Assembly: GCF_008386395.1 (NCBI RefSeq)
Contig: NZ_CP043761.1
Location: 1,426,001 to 1,490,000, forward strand
Reading direction: 5' to 3'
Length of the DNA stretch: 64,000 nucleotides
Source of the DNA: Paenibacillus sp. 37
GTDB taxonomy: Bacteria > Bacillota > Bacilli > Paenibacillales > Paenibacillaceae
Shown here: positions 26,741 through 34,721 of the stretch, one piece after another
How positions within the stretch are numbered: position 1 is the stretch's first letter
Layout of the letters: the number at the start of each line of letters is the position of its first letter
Position numbers and translations under genes: made by a program
The notes under the pieces: generated by a model
The model's input: the letters and a program-made list of their open reading frames with translations, nothing else
The model's database searches: none
Told to the model about the DNA's origin: nothing

Positions 26741-26857
26741 ATGATCATGTACCTAAGACGGAGAAGTAAAGTCAGCGAGAAGTTCCATACACCGAAATTA
26801 ATTGTATTTAATGGGACGGGGTTTGCGCCAATTACGTATTTCAAGTGGCAGGTCTGA
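26741..26857 (+). CDS. Possible 38-residue protein at the module 1/2 junction
   Basis: ATG at 26741 follows AAAGAGG, and the frame runs 38 codons: MIMYLRRRSKVSEKFHTPKL, then IVFNGTGFAPITYFKWQV. It lies 10 bases after the preceding stop and 38 before module 2. The strand-like end and compact position fit a small tail-operon protein, but nothing in the sequence proves expression. It could be the remnant of a fibre C-terminus. Confidence 0.45.
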   Translation: MIMYLRRRSKVSEKFHTPKLIVFNGTGFAPITYFKWQV

Positions 26858-26894
26858 ACTTACCTCAATCTCACCAATAAAAAGGAGGTGAACC

Positions 26895-27326
26895 ATGGCC
26901 ACAAACCAACTAACCAGAGCCATCGCAATTACACTCACGCAACATTTCCCTAACATCCCGATCAATCCTACTAATAGCATCACCAGCCCCGTCCCGGAAA
27001 CTATAGGCATCACCTACAGCTTGCTTTCCGCCCAACTCACCCGGGAACGCAGCGATCGCTTCGTGCAGTCCCATACCTTCGAAATCCGCTGGCTTGACGC
27101 AAACAATATCCCGGCAACACTGCCGGATGAGCTCTTCGAAGCCTTGGAAACCATCGACGTGGAGGGTACACCCTATCGCGCAACGGAGATGCGTTGGGAG
27201 ACGGAGAACGACACACCACGAATGCTGGTGTACTACACCATGCGAACCACCAAAGTGTCGGAGTCCGCCTCTACCATGCAACAACTGGAGCAGCCACCTA
27301 CCGCACTTAAAGCTACGAGAGAATAA
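26895..27326 (+). CDS. Tail terminator protein, module 2 (XkdJ-like)
   Basis: 143 residues, matching phage tail terminator family proteins of PBSX-type elements. The N-terminus LTRAIAITLTQHFPNIPI is a helix, then GITYSLLSAQLTRERSDRFV, FEIRWLDANNIPATLPDEL, and TEMRWETENDTPRMLVYYTM. It would cap the tail tube. AAAGGAGGTGAACC is an ideal ribosome site. This opens module 2 only 38 bases after the last small frame of module 1, so both modules are probably one transcription unit. Confidence 0.8.
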   Translation: MATNQLTRAIAITLTQHFPNIPINPTNSITSPVPETIGITYSLLSAQLTRERSDRFVQSHTFEIRWLDANNIPATLPDELFEALETIDVEGTPYRATEMRWETENDTPRMLVYYTMRTTKVSESASTMQQLEQPPTALKATRE

Positions 27327-27334
27327 CTATATGA

Positions 27335-27405
27335 TTTCAACGTAACGAACGTTGTTCTGACGTTGGAGTGGCTAGTGCCATTATTCTTTCTTAATTGAAC
27401 TTAAT
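27335..27405 (+). repeat. Possible degenerate 3' half of the dispersed element
   Basis: The stretch GAACGTTGTTCTGAC, then GTTGGAGTGGCTAGTG and a T-rich end with TTAATTGAAC, resembles the right half of the copies at 17691 and 55456 (TTGTTCTGAC, GTGTAATATT, TTAGTTCAAC). No left half is present. Similarity is limited. Confidence 0.35.
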
Positions 27406-27426
27406 CAATCAAATGAGGGGATATAC

Positions 27427-27663
27427 ATGAAAGGAATAGGAGGCGCATTGGCAATGTTTACGAAAAAAGAACCGGACCCTAAAAAAACGGAAACTCAACA
27501 GAAAAACAACCAGAAATACAGCAAAGCACAGTTCGCCGAATCCCGGCAACTCAGCCGGATCGAAAAAGATATTTTGGCAGCAGTGCTGCTGGAACAAGAA
27601 ACATACACCTTGCAAGAAGCGCAAGAACACATCCAACAATTTATGAATGGGGAGGCACAATAA
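27427..27663 (+). CDS. Small tail-operon protein before sheath, module 2 (XkzB position)
   Basis: 78 residues. A short hydrophobic start (MKGIGGALAM) and a Lys/Gln/Asn-rich linker lead to KYSKAQFAESRQLSRIEKDI and a C-terminal helix with YTLQEAQEHIQQFM. The C-terminal third matches the module 1 protein at 15975. GAGGGG lies 6 bases before the ATG. Its stop and the sheath start are adjacent (TAATGG). Function unknown, but conservation of sequence and position in both modules shows it is genuine. Confidence 0.75.
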   Translation: MKGIGGALAMFTKKEPDPKKTETQQKNNQKYSKAQFAESRQLSRIEKDILAAVLLEQETYTLQEAQEHIQQFMNGEAQ

Positions 27664-28979
27664 TGGCTGGAGGAACATGGACGACACAAAACAAGGTACG
27701 CCCCGGCGTATATATGAATTTTGCATCGGAGGGCTCATTGCCGGGTACGGTAGGGGAACGGGGAACGGTGGCTTTGGCACTTCCATTGTCATGGGGACAA
27801 GCTAGCACAATCCTGACGGTACAAGCAGGTGAAGATGTACAAGCCAAGTTGGGCTATGACTGGACAGCACCTCAACTGCTCCTGATCCGCGAGGCATTGA
27901 AACGAGCACAGACATTGCTTCTGTATCGACTCAATGCAGGGACCAAAGCCAAGGCAACCTTGGACAAACTGACAGTGACAGCCCAACATGGCGGTGTGCG
28001 TGGTAATGATCTAGCTGTTGTAATCTCAGCAAATATCAATGACCCGGAACAATTGGATGTCTCGACTTTGCTTTCGGGTAAAGAAGTGGACAAACAAACT
28101 TCGTCCACCATCGAAGCTCTGGAATCCAACGCATACGTTACCTTTACTGGTGAAGGTGCTCTCACAGCTACAGCGTCACTTCCATTAACAGGTGGATTGG
28201 ATGGTACAGTAACGAACCAAGAGCATGCTGATTTCCTCACCAAGCTAGAGGTGCTGGATTTTAACACGGTTGGTCTGATTTCAGACGATGCCACACTCAA
28301 GTCAGTCTACACAGCTTACATCAAGCGTTTGCGTGATACCGAGGGCAAGAAGGTGCAACTGGTTCTGTCCGATTATCCGGCAGCAGATCATGAAGGTATT
28401 ATCAGTGTGAAAAATGGTGTTGTGCTTGCAGACGGTACCGTTCTTACGCCAAAACAAACGGTAGCTTGGACTGCTGGTGCAACAGCGGGGGCTAATCTGA
28501 ATGAATCCCTGACGTTCCGTGCGTATGACGATGCCGTGGATGTGAATGGCAGATTGACACATACCGAGACAGAAGCAGCATTGCGTAATGGCGAGTTTGT
28601 CTTTACCGCGAGCAGCAACCGCGCAGTGGTAGAGCAGGATGTGAATACATTCCGTTCCGTAACACCGGATAAGGCACGTCATTTTGCCAAAAATCGTGTT
28701 GTCCGTGTTCTCGATGGCATCGCTAACGATATGAAACGGATTTTCGAGTCCTATTACATCGGTAAAGTGAACAACAATGAAGATGGACGCAGCCTATTCC
28801 GTTCCCAATGTGTTACTTACTTGAAGCAGCTTCAGGATATTGGGGCGATTCAAAATTTTGATTCCAAAACAGACATCACTGTTGCTCCGGGCAATGAAAC
28901 CGACAGTATTCTGATCGAGATTCAGGTCCAACCTGTGGATTCCGTTGAAAAAGTATATATGAAAGTGAAGGTGGTTTAA
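27663..28979 (+). CDS. Contractile tail sheath protein, module 2 (XkdK-like)
   Basis: 438-residue sheath subunit. The N-terminus MAGGTWTTQNKVRPGVYMNF is the XkdK signature shared with module 1. The C-terminus has RVVRVLDGIANDMKRIFESY, YIGKVNNNEDGRSLF and a final strand (ILIEIQVQPVDSVEKVYMKV). Its shape of insertion differs from module 1, so the two sheaths are paralogues of long separation, not a recent duplication. High confidence. Confidence 0.95.
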   Translation: MAGGTWTTQNKVRPGVYMNFASEGSLPGTVGERGTVALALPLSWGQASTILTVQAGEDVQAKLGYDWTAPQLLLIREALKRAQTLLLYRLNAGTKAKATLDKLTVTAQHGGVRGNDLAVVISANINDPEQLDVSTLLSGKEVDKQTSSTIEALESNAYVTFTGEGALTATASLPLTGGLDGTVTNQEHADFLTKLEVLDFNTVGLISDDATLKSVYTAYIKRLRDTEGKKVQLVLSDYPAADHEGIISVKNGVVLADGTVLTPKQTVAWTAGATAGANLNESLTFRAYDDAVDVNGRLTHTETEAALRNGEFVFTASSNRAVVEQDVNTFRSVTPDKARHFAKNRVVRVLDGIANDMKRIFESYYIGKVNNNEDGRSLFRSQCVTYLKQLQDIGAIQNFDSKTDITVAPGNETDSILIEIQVQPVDSVEKVYMKVKVV

Positions 28980-28980
28980 G

Positions 28981-29439
28981 ATGGCATTTTTGAAAGCAAG
29001 CGACACAATCTCCGGCCAGGAAGGCCGCGCATATGCAACGATTAACGGACAGACGGAAGAAATGTTCTATGTGAAGACGCTGGAAGCAACGGTGGAGAAA
29101 CAAAAAGCAGAGGTCAAAACCTTGGGCCGCCGCGGTGTACAGCACAAAGCAACCGGTTGGTCCGGTTCAGGTTCCATGACGATCTTTTATACCACATCCC
29201 GTTTCCGCGAGCTTATGCTCCAGTACATGCAGAATGGGGTGGACACGTACTTCGACATTGAAGTGACCAACGAAGATCCTTCGTCCACAATTGGTAAACA
29301 GACCGTGACCCTCAAAGGCGTCAACCTCGACAGTGTGATCATGGCATCCCTCGATACCGAGGCGGAGGCGTTGGAGGAAGAAGTGAGCTTTACCTTTGAA
29401 GATGTCGATATGCCTGTATCATTCAATCTGCCGAAGTAA
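28981..29439 (+). CDS. Tail tube protein, module 2 (XkdM-like)
   Basis: 152 residues with the XkdM pattern: ISGQEGRAYATINGQTEEMF, LEATVEKQKAEVKTLGRRGV, GWSGSGSMTIFYTTSRF and a strand-rich end VSFTFEDVDMPVSFNLPK. It forms the inner tube ejected on contraction. Starts one base after the sheath stop. It is only distantly like the module 1 tube, which suggests that each module supplies a matched sheath/tube pair. Confidence 0.93.
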   Translation: MAFLKASDTISGQEGRAYATINGQTEEMFYVKTLEATVEKQKAEVKTLGRRGVQHKATGWSGSGSMTIFYTTSRFRELMLQYMQNGVDTYFDIEVTNEDPSSTIGKQTVTLKGVNLDSVIMASLDTEAEALEEEVSFTFEDVDMPVSFNLPK

Positions 29440-29609
29440 TGTAGCGTGAAAGCATAATGATTTGAGATTTATAAAGCGTATTAATTAGCAGCGGGTTTGT
29501 AAAAGAAACCTGTTCAACATGCCTGTGTTACGGGCTATTTGGCGTGTCAAAATTCTGCTCTTCGCCGCTTCTTGCGGCGGGGAGCCTAACTTTAGAGGAG
29601 GAACAATAC
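29440..29609 (+). promoter_or_regulatory. Spacer with hairpins between tube and chaperone genes, module 2
   Basis: 170 bases without a gene. CGCCGCTTCTTGCGGCGGG (near 29562) forms a GC-rich hairpin, and GCGGGTTTGTAAAAGAAACC is a weaker one. The spacer is at the same place as the hairpins at 18216 in module 1, so it may likewise limit chaperone expression. Confidence 0.4.
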
Positions 29610-30211
29610 ATGAGTGGATTGAGTATGTTTTTTGCCCAAAATGCAGCAACAGATACAACGGAGGAGTTTACCGTATCCCCCCGATTCAAAGATGAGAAAG
29701 GCGAGCCGGTTGCCTGGAAACTGCGCAGCATGACCGAGGACGAAAACCAGGAATGCCGCAAGGCAGCTACCCGCAAAATTAAGGGCAAGAATGGTGTCTA
29801 CACACCCGACATTGATGCGAATGATTACATGGCTCGCCTGATGAGCGCAAGTGTAGTATTTCCCGATTTGAAAAACGCAGAACTCCAGCGTTCATATGGC
29901 GTGATGGGGGCGGAATCGCTTTTGCGGAAAATGCTGTTGCCTGGGGAATTTGCTTCGCTCGGTGAACAGGTTCAGAAGCTGAACGGTTTCAATCAGGACA
30001 TGAACGAACTGGTGGATGACGTAAAAAACTAATTAAAGAGGGCGATTCCGAAGCGAATCTGGCTTATTACGCTCTCCATGAACTGAACATTTTGCCGCAT
30101 GAGCTAATGGCCTTCTCCATGCGAGAACGAGCGGCCATCTATGCAATGATCTCCATCCGGGTGGAGGAAGAGAAGAAAGAACGGTCCAAGAGCCGCGCCC
30201 GGAAGAAATAA
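29610..30211 (+). CDS. Tail assembly chaperone, module 2, with -1 frameshift extension (XkdN-like)
   Basis: The zero-frame product (29610-30032) is an XkdN-type chaperone of 140 residues with FTVSPRFKDEKGEPVAWKLR, MTEDENQECRKAA and LRKMLLPGEFASLGEQVQKL. Its end reads GTA AAA AAC TAA, giving the heptamer A AAA AAC at 30023-30029 next to the stop. The -1 frame continues 60 codons to TAA at 30209-30211: LIKEGDSEANLAYYALHELN, then ILPHELMAFSMRERAAIYAM and a Lys/Arg-rich tail. That is the G/GT fusion organisation known for phage tails. Start 29610 follows AGAGGAGGAA; the frame is open 66 bases further upstream but without a site. The tape measure gene starts 22 bases after the long form ends. Confidence 0.88.
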
Positions 30212-30233
30212 AAAGGAAAGGAGGGAGAAATGA

Positions 30234-32327
30234 ATGTCCGATACAAGTATCAATGTAATCAATCCTCCATCCGTAAATAATTTAATCAATAACTTAAATC
30301 TAATTCAGGTAAAAACAACCGAAATTTTGAACAACTTCAATCAGATTAACCATGTTAATTTGAATCAATTTAACCAAACGAACATATCCAACCACTTTAA
30401 TCAAATAAACCAGCAAATGAATGTAACGATTAATCTGATGGAAAAGTTGGAGGATACGGCTGATGATACAAGCAATGCTTTGGGTGATAATCTGAGTAAA
30501 CTCTCTAAGTGGATGCAAATGGTAAAGTCCGCTGGAAGTGTTGTGTTAAAAGCTGCTGCTGAACAAGAAGACTTCAAATATCGTTACATGGTTGCCGCAG
30601 AAGATCCGGTGCTCGGGGAAAGCATCTATAATAAGTATCGAGATCAAGCCTCCAAGAGCGGTCAGGATGTCAATGATTCGCTTAAATCTTCTCTGGGCTT
30701 CTTGCCTTTGGCACAAAATACAGGGCAGGTAGATCAGTTAAATGAAATGACTCAACGACTGAGTATGTTGTCACCGGATAATAAAAGTCTGACCGATGCA
30801 TCCAAGGCTATTGTTAGTGCCATGAATGGAAAAAATACAGACTTGGCTAGTCAATTTAACATCCCGGAGAGTGCATTGACCGGAGCTGGATTAGGTGAAT
30901 TTATTCAGACGAAAGACCTTGACGGTTTTATACAGGGTTTGCAGACGGTTCTTGAAATGCAAGGTTACACACAAGAAGCCTTTGATACGATGCTGGATTC
31001 TCCATTGCAAAAATGGACGGCTCTCGTGAATCAGTTCAATGGGATACTATCTGAAATCGGGACAAGAGCTTTGGAAGTTTTATCTCCTGTGCTTGACCGA
31101 TTAAACGAAGCCATAAGCTCAGGTCAGTTCAGTGCTTTCATCGAATGGATTGGTGGGGCCTTCGCAATTATTGCTCAAGTGGTGGCATTTATCGTGGATG
31201 GGTTCATCAATTTTGCTGCAGTTGTGCAGGAAAATTGGGCTATCATCGGACCTATATTAACAGCCATTGCTCTAGTGCTCCTAGCCAATATCATTATTAC
31301 GCTCGGAGTTGTAATTGCTCAGGTTTATTCACTGGCTGTGGCATGGTTGGTAGCTAACTGGTCTATCTTGCTTGTCATTGGTGCTATTGCAGGACTCATC
31401 TTCATTTTGCAATTATGTGGCGTTACAGCTGGGGATATTGTGGGAGCGATTATAGGTTATTTTTATATGGTTTACGAGTATATGAAATCAATTTTTGCAT
31501 CCATTCTGAATTATTTCATATCTTGGGCTGAATTTGTCATCAATGTATTCAGAGATCCAGTCTATGCATTCCAAAAGTTGTTTGTTGATATGGGACTCAT
31601 TGTACTCCAAATTCTGTTCAACATTACAAAGGGAATTGAGGATTTCGCAGGTGGTTTCAAAGATCAAATCAACTGGATGATCGGAGGTATAAACAAATTA
31701 ATACCCTATCTTAATAAGATTTTCGGGACCAATTGGGGCGGTATTAAACTAGTGGATGATGCTAACATTCATTCAATGAGCGGTAAGATACAGGGTTTAA
31801 TGAGTGACCTTGAAGCGAGTGCTCCTGAGAGCCAGGAGGACGTTGTTAGCCTGTGGAGAATGGACGCTTCTGCGGACTATAAGGATGCATTTGATATGGG
31901 ATTTGACAAGGGGCACGATTTGATGGATACCACCAAGGACCTATTCCCCAACGGCTCTGATAAATTACCCGGAAACTTCGGCGGCTCAACTCCCAAAACA
32001 CCTTCTATGCCATCGATACCAACTGCACCTGCTCCCACCGTTGTTCCCAACAGCAACATGAGTAACATCAATAAAATCAACAATATCGGACAGGTGGACA
32101 AGATCGGTGACGTGGATGGCACAGTGGATGTAACTAGCGAAGACTTGAAACTGATGCGTGAGCTTGCAGAGATGCAGGCGATTCAGCGATTCGTCAGCCT
32201 TACTCCAACCGTTCAGGTCACCACAGGGGATATCAACAGCGGACATGATGTGGACAGCATCATCAGCAAAATTACCGATGGACTGAACAGTCAGATCGTC
32301 TCCAGTGCCCAGGGGGTGTATGGATAA
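30234..32327 (+). CDS. Tape measure protein, module 2
   Basis: 697 residues. The N-terminal 75 residues are remarkably Asn/Gln/Ile-rich (NNLINNLNLIQVKTTEILNN), probably a coiled or stacked region. Residues about 90-290 are helical. Three or four strongly hydrophobic stretches follow (AFAIIAQVVAFIVDGFINFA, ILTAIALVLLANIIITLGVV, SILLVIGAIAGLIFILQLCG), as in many tape measures that insert into membranes. The C-terminal part has TPTVQVTTGDINSGHDVDSI, similar in pattern to the end of the module 1 protein. Being 118 residues longer, it predicts a somewhat longer tail. AAAGGAGGGAG precedes the ATG. Confidence 0.85.
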   Translation: MSDTSINVINPPSVNNLINNLNLIQVKTTEILNNFNQINHVNLNQFNQTNISNHFNQINQQMNVTINLMEKLEDTADDTSNALGDNLSKLSKWMQMVKSAGSVVLKAAAEQEDFKYRYMVAAEDPVLGESIYNKYRDQASKSGQDVNDSLKSSLGFLPLAQNTGQVDQLNEMTQRLSMLSPDNKSLTDASKAIVSAMNGKNTDLASQFNIPESALTGAGLGEFIQTKDLDGFIQGLQTVLEMQGYTQEAFDTMLDSPLQKWTALVNQFNGILSEIGTRALEVLSPVLDRLNEAISSGQFSAFIEWIGGAFAIIAQVVAFIVDGFINFAAVVQENWAIIGPILTAIALVLLANIIITLGVVIAQVYSLAVAWLVANWSILLVIGAIAGLIFILQLCGVTAGDIVGAIIGYFYMVYEYMKSIFASILNYFISWAEFVINVFRDPVYAFQKLFVDMGLIVLQILFNITKGIEDFAGGFKDQINWMIGGINKLIPYLNKIFGTNWGGIKLVDDANIHSMSGKIQGLMSDLEASAPESQEDVVSLWRMDASADYKDAFDMGFDKGHDLMDTTKDLFPNGSDKLPGNFGGSTPKTPSMPSIPTAPAPTVVPNSNMSNINKINNIGQVDKIGDVDGTVDVTSEDLKLMRELAEMQAIQRFVSLTPTVQVTTGDINSGHDVDSIISKITDGLNSQIVSSAQGVYG

Positions 32328-33023
32328 GTGGAATATTATATTCAACTAAGCTTCAATAACCGCTCTGAATATATGTTTTTCCCGGTGACACCAGAGAGCA
32401 TTGAGTTTTCGGATTCGGGAGACGGCAGTACGTTTAACGTTAGCGCTTTGGGTGAAATTAACGTGATCAAGTCGCCGAAGCTGCGTGAAGTCAGTTTCAG
32501 CGGGATTTTTCCGGCAGACTACAGCCCGTATCATCTGAACTATGATGCAAGACATCCGGCAATTCAGAAGCAGTTTTACCGTGATCCCTATGAATATGTG
32601 AAAAAGATCATCCGCTGGATGCAGACGGGCAGACCCGTCAGACTGTTCTTTTCCAGTGCAAGGTACACCATTAATATGGCGGTTTCCATTGAGAGCTTCG
32701 ACTGGAAGGAGACAGCGGGTACGGTGGGGGATATCCAGTATGATATCAAGCTGAAGCAGTTCATTTTTTATGCCGCCAAAAAAGTAGTGCCACTCAAGGA
32801 CAGCAAGGATACGGCTGCTTCGAAAACAAAAACCAAAGCCTCCCGGCCCAATGAAAAAATCCAGCCCAAGACCGTCACACTCAAAGCTGGAGACTCCTTG
32901 TGGTCTGTAGCCAAAGCCCATCTGGGAGATGGATCTCGCTGGAAAGAGCTGCAAAAGCTGAATGGCATCAAAGATGCACAACTGAAGAAGCTGCCGATTG
33001 GACTTGTGATCAAGCTTCCGTGA
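32328..33023 (+). CDS. XkdP-like LysM baseplate protein, module 2
   Basis: 231 residues, GTG start overlapping the tape-measure end. The N-terminal domain (YMFFPVTPESIEFSDSGDGS, FNVSALGEINVIKSPKLREV, FSGIFPADYSPYHL) is the XkdP baseplate fold. A Lys/Thr/Ala-rich linker leads to a LysM (TLKAGDSLWSVAKAHLGDGS ... LPIGLVIKLP). The linker is longer than in module 1. Role as in module 1: connects tube to hub and may hold peptidoglycan during penetration. Confidence 0.9.
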   Translation: MEYYIQLSFNNRSEYMFFPVTPESIEFSDSGDGSTFNVSALGEINVIKSPKLREVSFSGIFPADYSPYHLNYDARHPAIQKQFYRDPYEYVKKIIRWMQTGRPVRLFFSSARYTINMAVSIESFDWKETAGTVGDIQYDIKLKQFIFYAAKKVVPLKDSKDTAASKTKTKASRPNEKIQPKTVTLKAGDSLWSVAKAHLGDGSRWKELQKLNGIKDAQLKKLPIGLVIKLP

Positions 33024-33036
33024 AAGGAGAGGGAAT

Positions 33037-34047
33037 ATGCAAGAGCAGATCAGGCTGGACGATAAGCTGGCAAACATGAAGGAACGGGTATTACTGGATG
33101 ACAAGCAGGGCAACATCTGGGACATTAGCGAAATTGCCGGTGACATTACGTACAAAACCTCCCGCATCGGCAAGCCTTCCTCTCTGGAATTCACGTTGAT
33201 CAAGGGCAGCCTGTACCAGAATAAGAAATTCACATATGAGAATGGATATGTTGTGAAATATATCAGCAACGAGGTAGGCATCTTTTACGGATATATCTTC
33301 TCAGTGGATAGTGGCAAGGACGAAAGTGTCAAAATCAAAGCCTACGACCAGATTCGTTATCTAACCGCGAATCAGACGTACAAGTTCGTTAACGCAACGG
33401 CTACGGATGTGATCAAACGAATTGCCAAAGACTTTCTGTTGAAAACAGGTGATCTGATCCAGCCAAAATACGTTATTCCGCGCATGGTATTTGATAACAA
33501 AAAGCTGATCGACATGATCTGTGAGGCGCTCGACCGAACGCTGATCTATGGTGGTAAAAACTATATCTTCTACGATGATTTTGGCAAGCTTGTGCTTCGG
33601 GATGTGGAAGAGATGCCTTACGGCTTTGTCATTGGGGATAACAGTCTGCTCACGGATTACAGCTATACAAGGTCGATTGACGACCAGACGTATAACAAGA
33701 TCAAGCTGTATCGGGATAACAAGGATACGGGAAAAAGAGAAACGTTTGTTCATCAGGACTCAGGCAGCATCCGTCAATGGGGGCTGCTTTTTTTGTACCA
33801 AAAAGCGGATGATGGCCTGAACGAAGGTCAGATTGATGCCATGCTGAAGACCCTGATGACCCTCCGCAATCGCGAGACGCAGACGTTGAAAGTGGATGCG
33901 CTTGGTGATTTCAAGGTGAGGGCGGGTAGTTTTGTCAACATCCAGATCAATGAACTGAAGATTAATCAATATTTTCTGGTAGACGAATGTACGCATAAGG
34001 TACAGGGAGGCGTGCACACGATGTCGCTGGATTTGAAGGTGGTGTAA
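33037..34047 (+). CDS. XkdQ-like baseplate hub protein, module 2
   Basis: 336 residues, hub protein of the gpD/gp27 group. Landmarks are YKTSRIGKPSSLEFTLIKGS, VKIKAYDQIRYLTANQTYKF, ATDVIKRIAKDFLLKTGDLI, YDDFGKLVLRDVEEMPYGFV, and LKINQYFLVDECTHKVQGGV near the end. It has the same place in order as the module 1 hub but is only weakly similar. AAAGGAGAGGG is the ribosome site. Confidence 0.9.
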   Translation: MQEQIRLDDKLANMKERVLLDDKQGNIWDISEIAGDITYKTSRIGKPSSLEFTLIKGSLYQNKKFTYENGYVVKYISNEVGIFYGYIFSVDSGKDESVKIKAYDQIRYLTANQTYKFVNATATDVIKRIAKDFLLKTGDLIQPKYVIPRMVFDNKKLIDMICEALDRTLIYGGKNYIFYDDFGKLVLRDVEEMPYGFVIGDNSLLTDYSYTRSIDDQTYNKIKLYRDNKDTGKRETFVHQDSGSIRQWGLLFLYQKADDGLNEGQIDAMLKTLMTLRNRETQTLKVDALGDFKVRAGSFVNIQINELKINQYFLVDECTHKVQGGVHTMSLDLKVV

Positions 34048-34053
34048 CGATAA

Positions 34054-34311
34054 ATGATGCTGGACGTGATTAAAAAGGCGGCGGTGGCCGCTGTAGATGC
34101 CAAGTCTCCCGTTCAGGTAATGTACGGAAGCGTGTCAAACACTCAGCCCTTGGAGATCACCGTTGAACAACGGCTGGCATTGGCTGAGCCTTTTCTGGTA
34201 CTGCCAGAATCCGTAGTGAACAAAGCTTGGACCGTGGGTGACCATGTCTTGTTGTTACGTGTTCAAGGCGGAGACAGCTTTGTTGTGCTGGATCGGCTGG
34301 TGAATCCATGA
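34054..34311 (+). CDS. XkdR-like DUF2577 protein, module 2
   Basis: 85 residues, the usual short length of DUF2577 proteins. ITVEQRLALAEPFLVLPESV is followed by the core TVGDHVLLLRVQGGDSFVVL. Its last codons overlap the next gene (ATGA). The hub-associated role is inferred from PBSX order. Start could be either of two adjacent ATG codons. Confidence 0.85.
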   Translation: MMLDVIKKAAVAAVDAKSPVQVMYGSVSNTQPLEITVEQRLALAEPFLVLPESVVNKAWTVGDHVLLLRVQGGDSFVVLDRLVNP

Positions 34312-34721
34312 TTCCACAAGGTGCACAGATTAGTGCAGAAGATCAGGAAGAAACTGCTGTACTTCCAAGTCTGACGTATGTAATTCAAGCTTCGGGACAG
34401 CGAATTGGAAGACTGCAAATGGATGGAAAAGATGCGGTAAAACAGGCGGTGTATAAAGTGATGTCTACACGTCGCTACGAGCATCTAATCTATTCCGCGG
34501 ATTACGGCATGGAATGGTCCTGGGAAGGAATGGCCGGGAGATCCATGGTTGAATCGGAACTGGAACGCTGGATTCGCGAAGCGTTGCTTCCGGATGATCG
34601 CATTTCCGATGTAACGGAGTTCGATTTTGTCCACGAGGCCGATGGAGTAAGGGTTTCGTTTACCGTGGAAACAGATTTTGGCAGCTTCAGGCAAGAAACG
34701 GAGGTGAACATGGATGTATGA
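34308..34721 (+). CDS. XkdS-like gp25 family baseplate wedge protein, module 2
   Basis: 137 residues, DUF2634. Key parts: GKDAVKQAVYKVMSTRRYEH, LIYSADYGMEWSWEGMAGRS, and FVHEADGVRVSFTVETDFGS at the C-terminus. T4 gp25 relatives trigger sheath polymerisation from the baseplate. Coupled by ATGA to the DUF2577 gene and overlapping the J protein start. Confidence 0.9.
   Translation: MIPQGAQISAEDQEETAVLPSLTYVIQASGQRIGRLQMDGKDAVKQAVYKVMSTRRYEHLIYSADYGMEWSWEGMAGRSMVESELERWIREALLPDDRISDVTEFDFVHEADGVRVSFTVETDFGSFRQETEVNMDV

Noticed and set aside
27340..27362. LexA (SOS) box near GAACGTTGTTC
   Set aside because: The spacing between half-sites is 3 rather than the 4 of the Bacillus consensus, and it lies within a probable decayed repeat. 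No other good box was seen.
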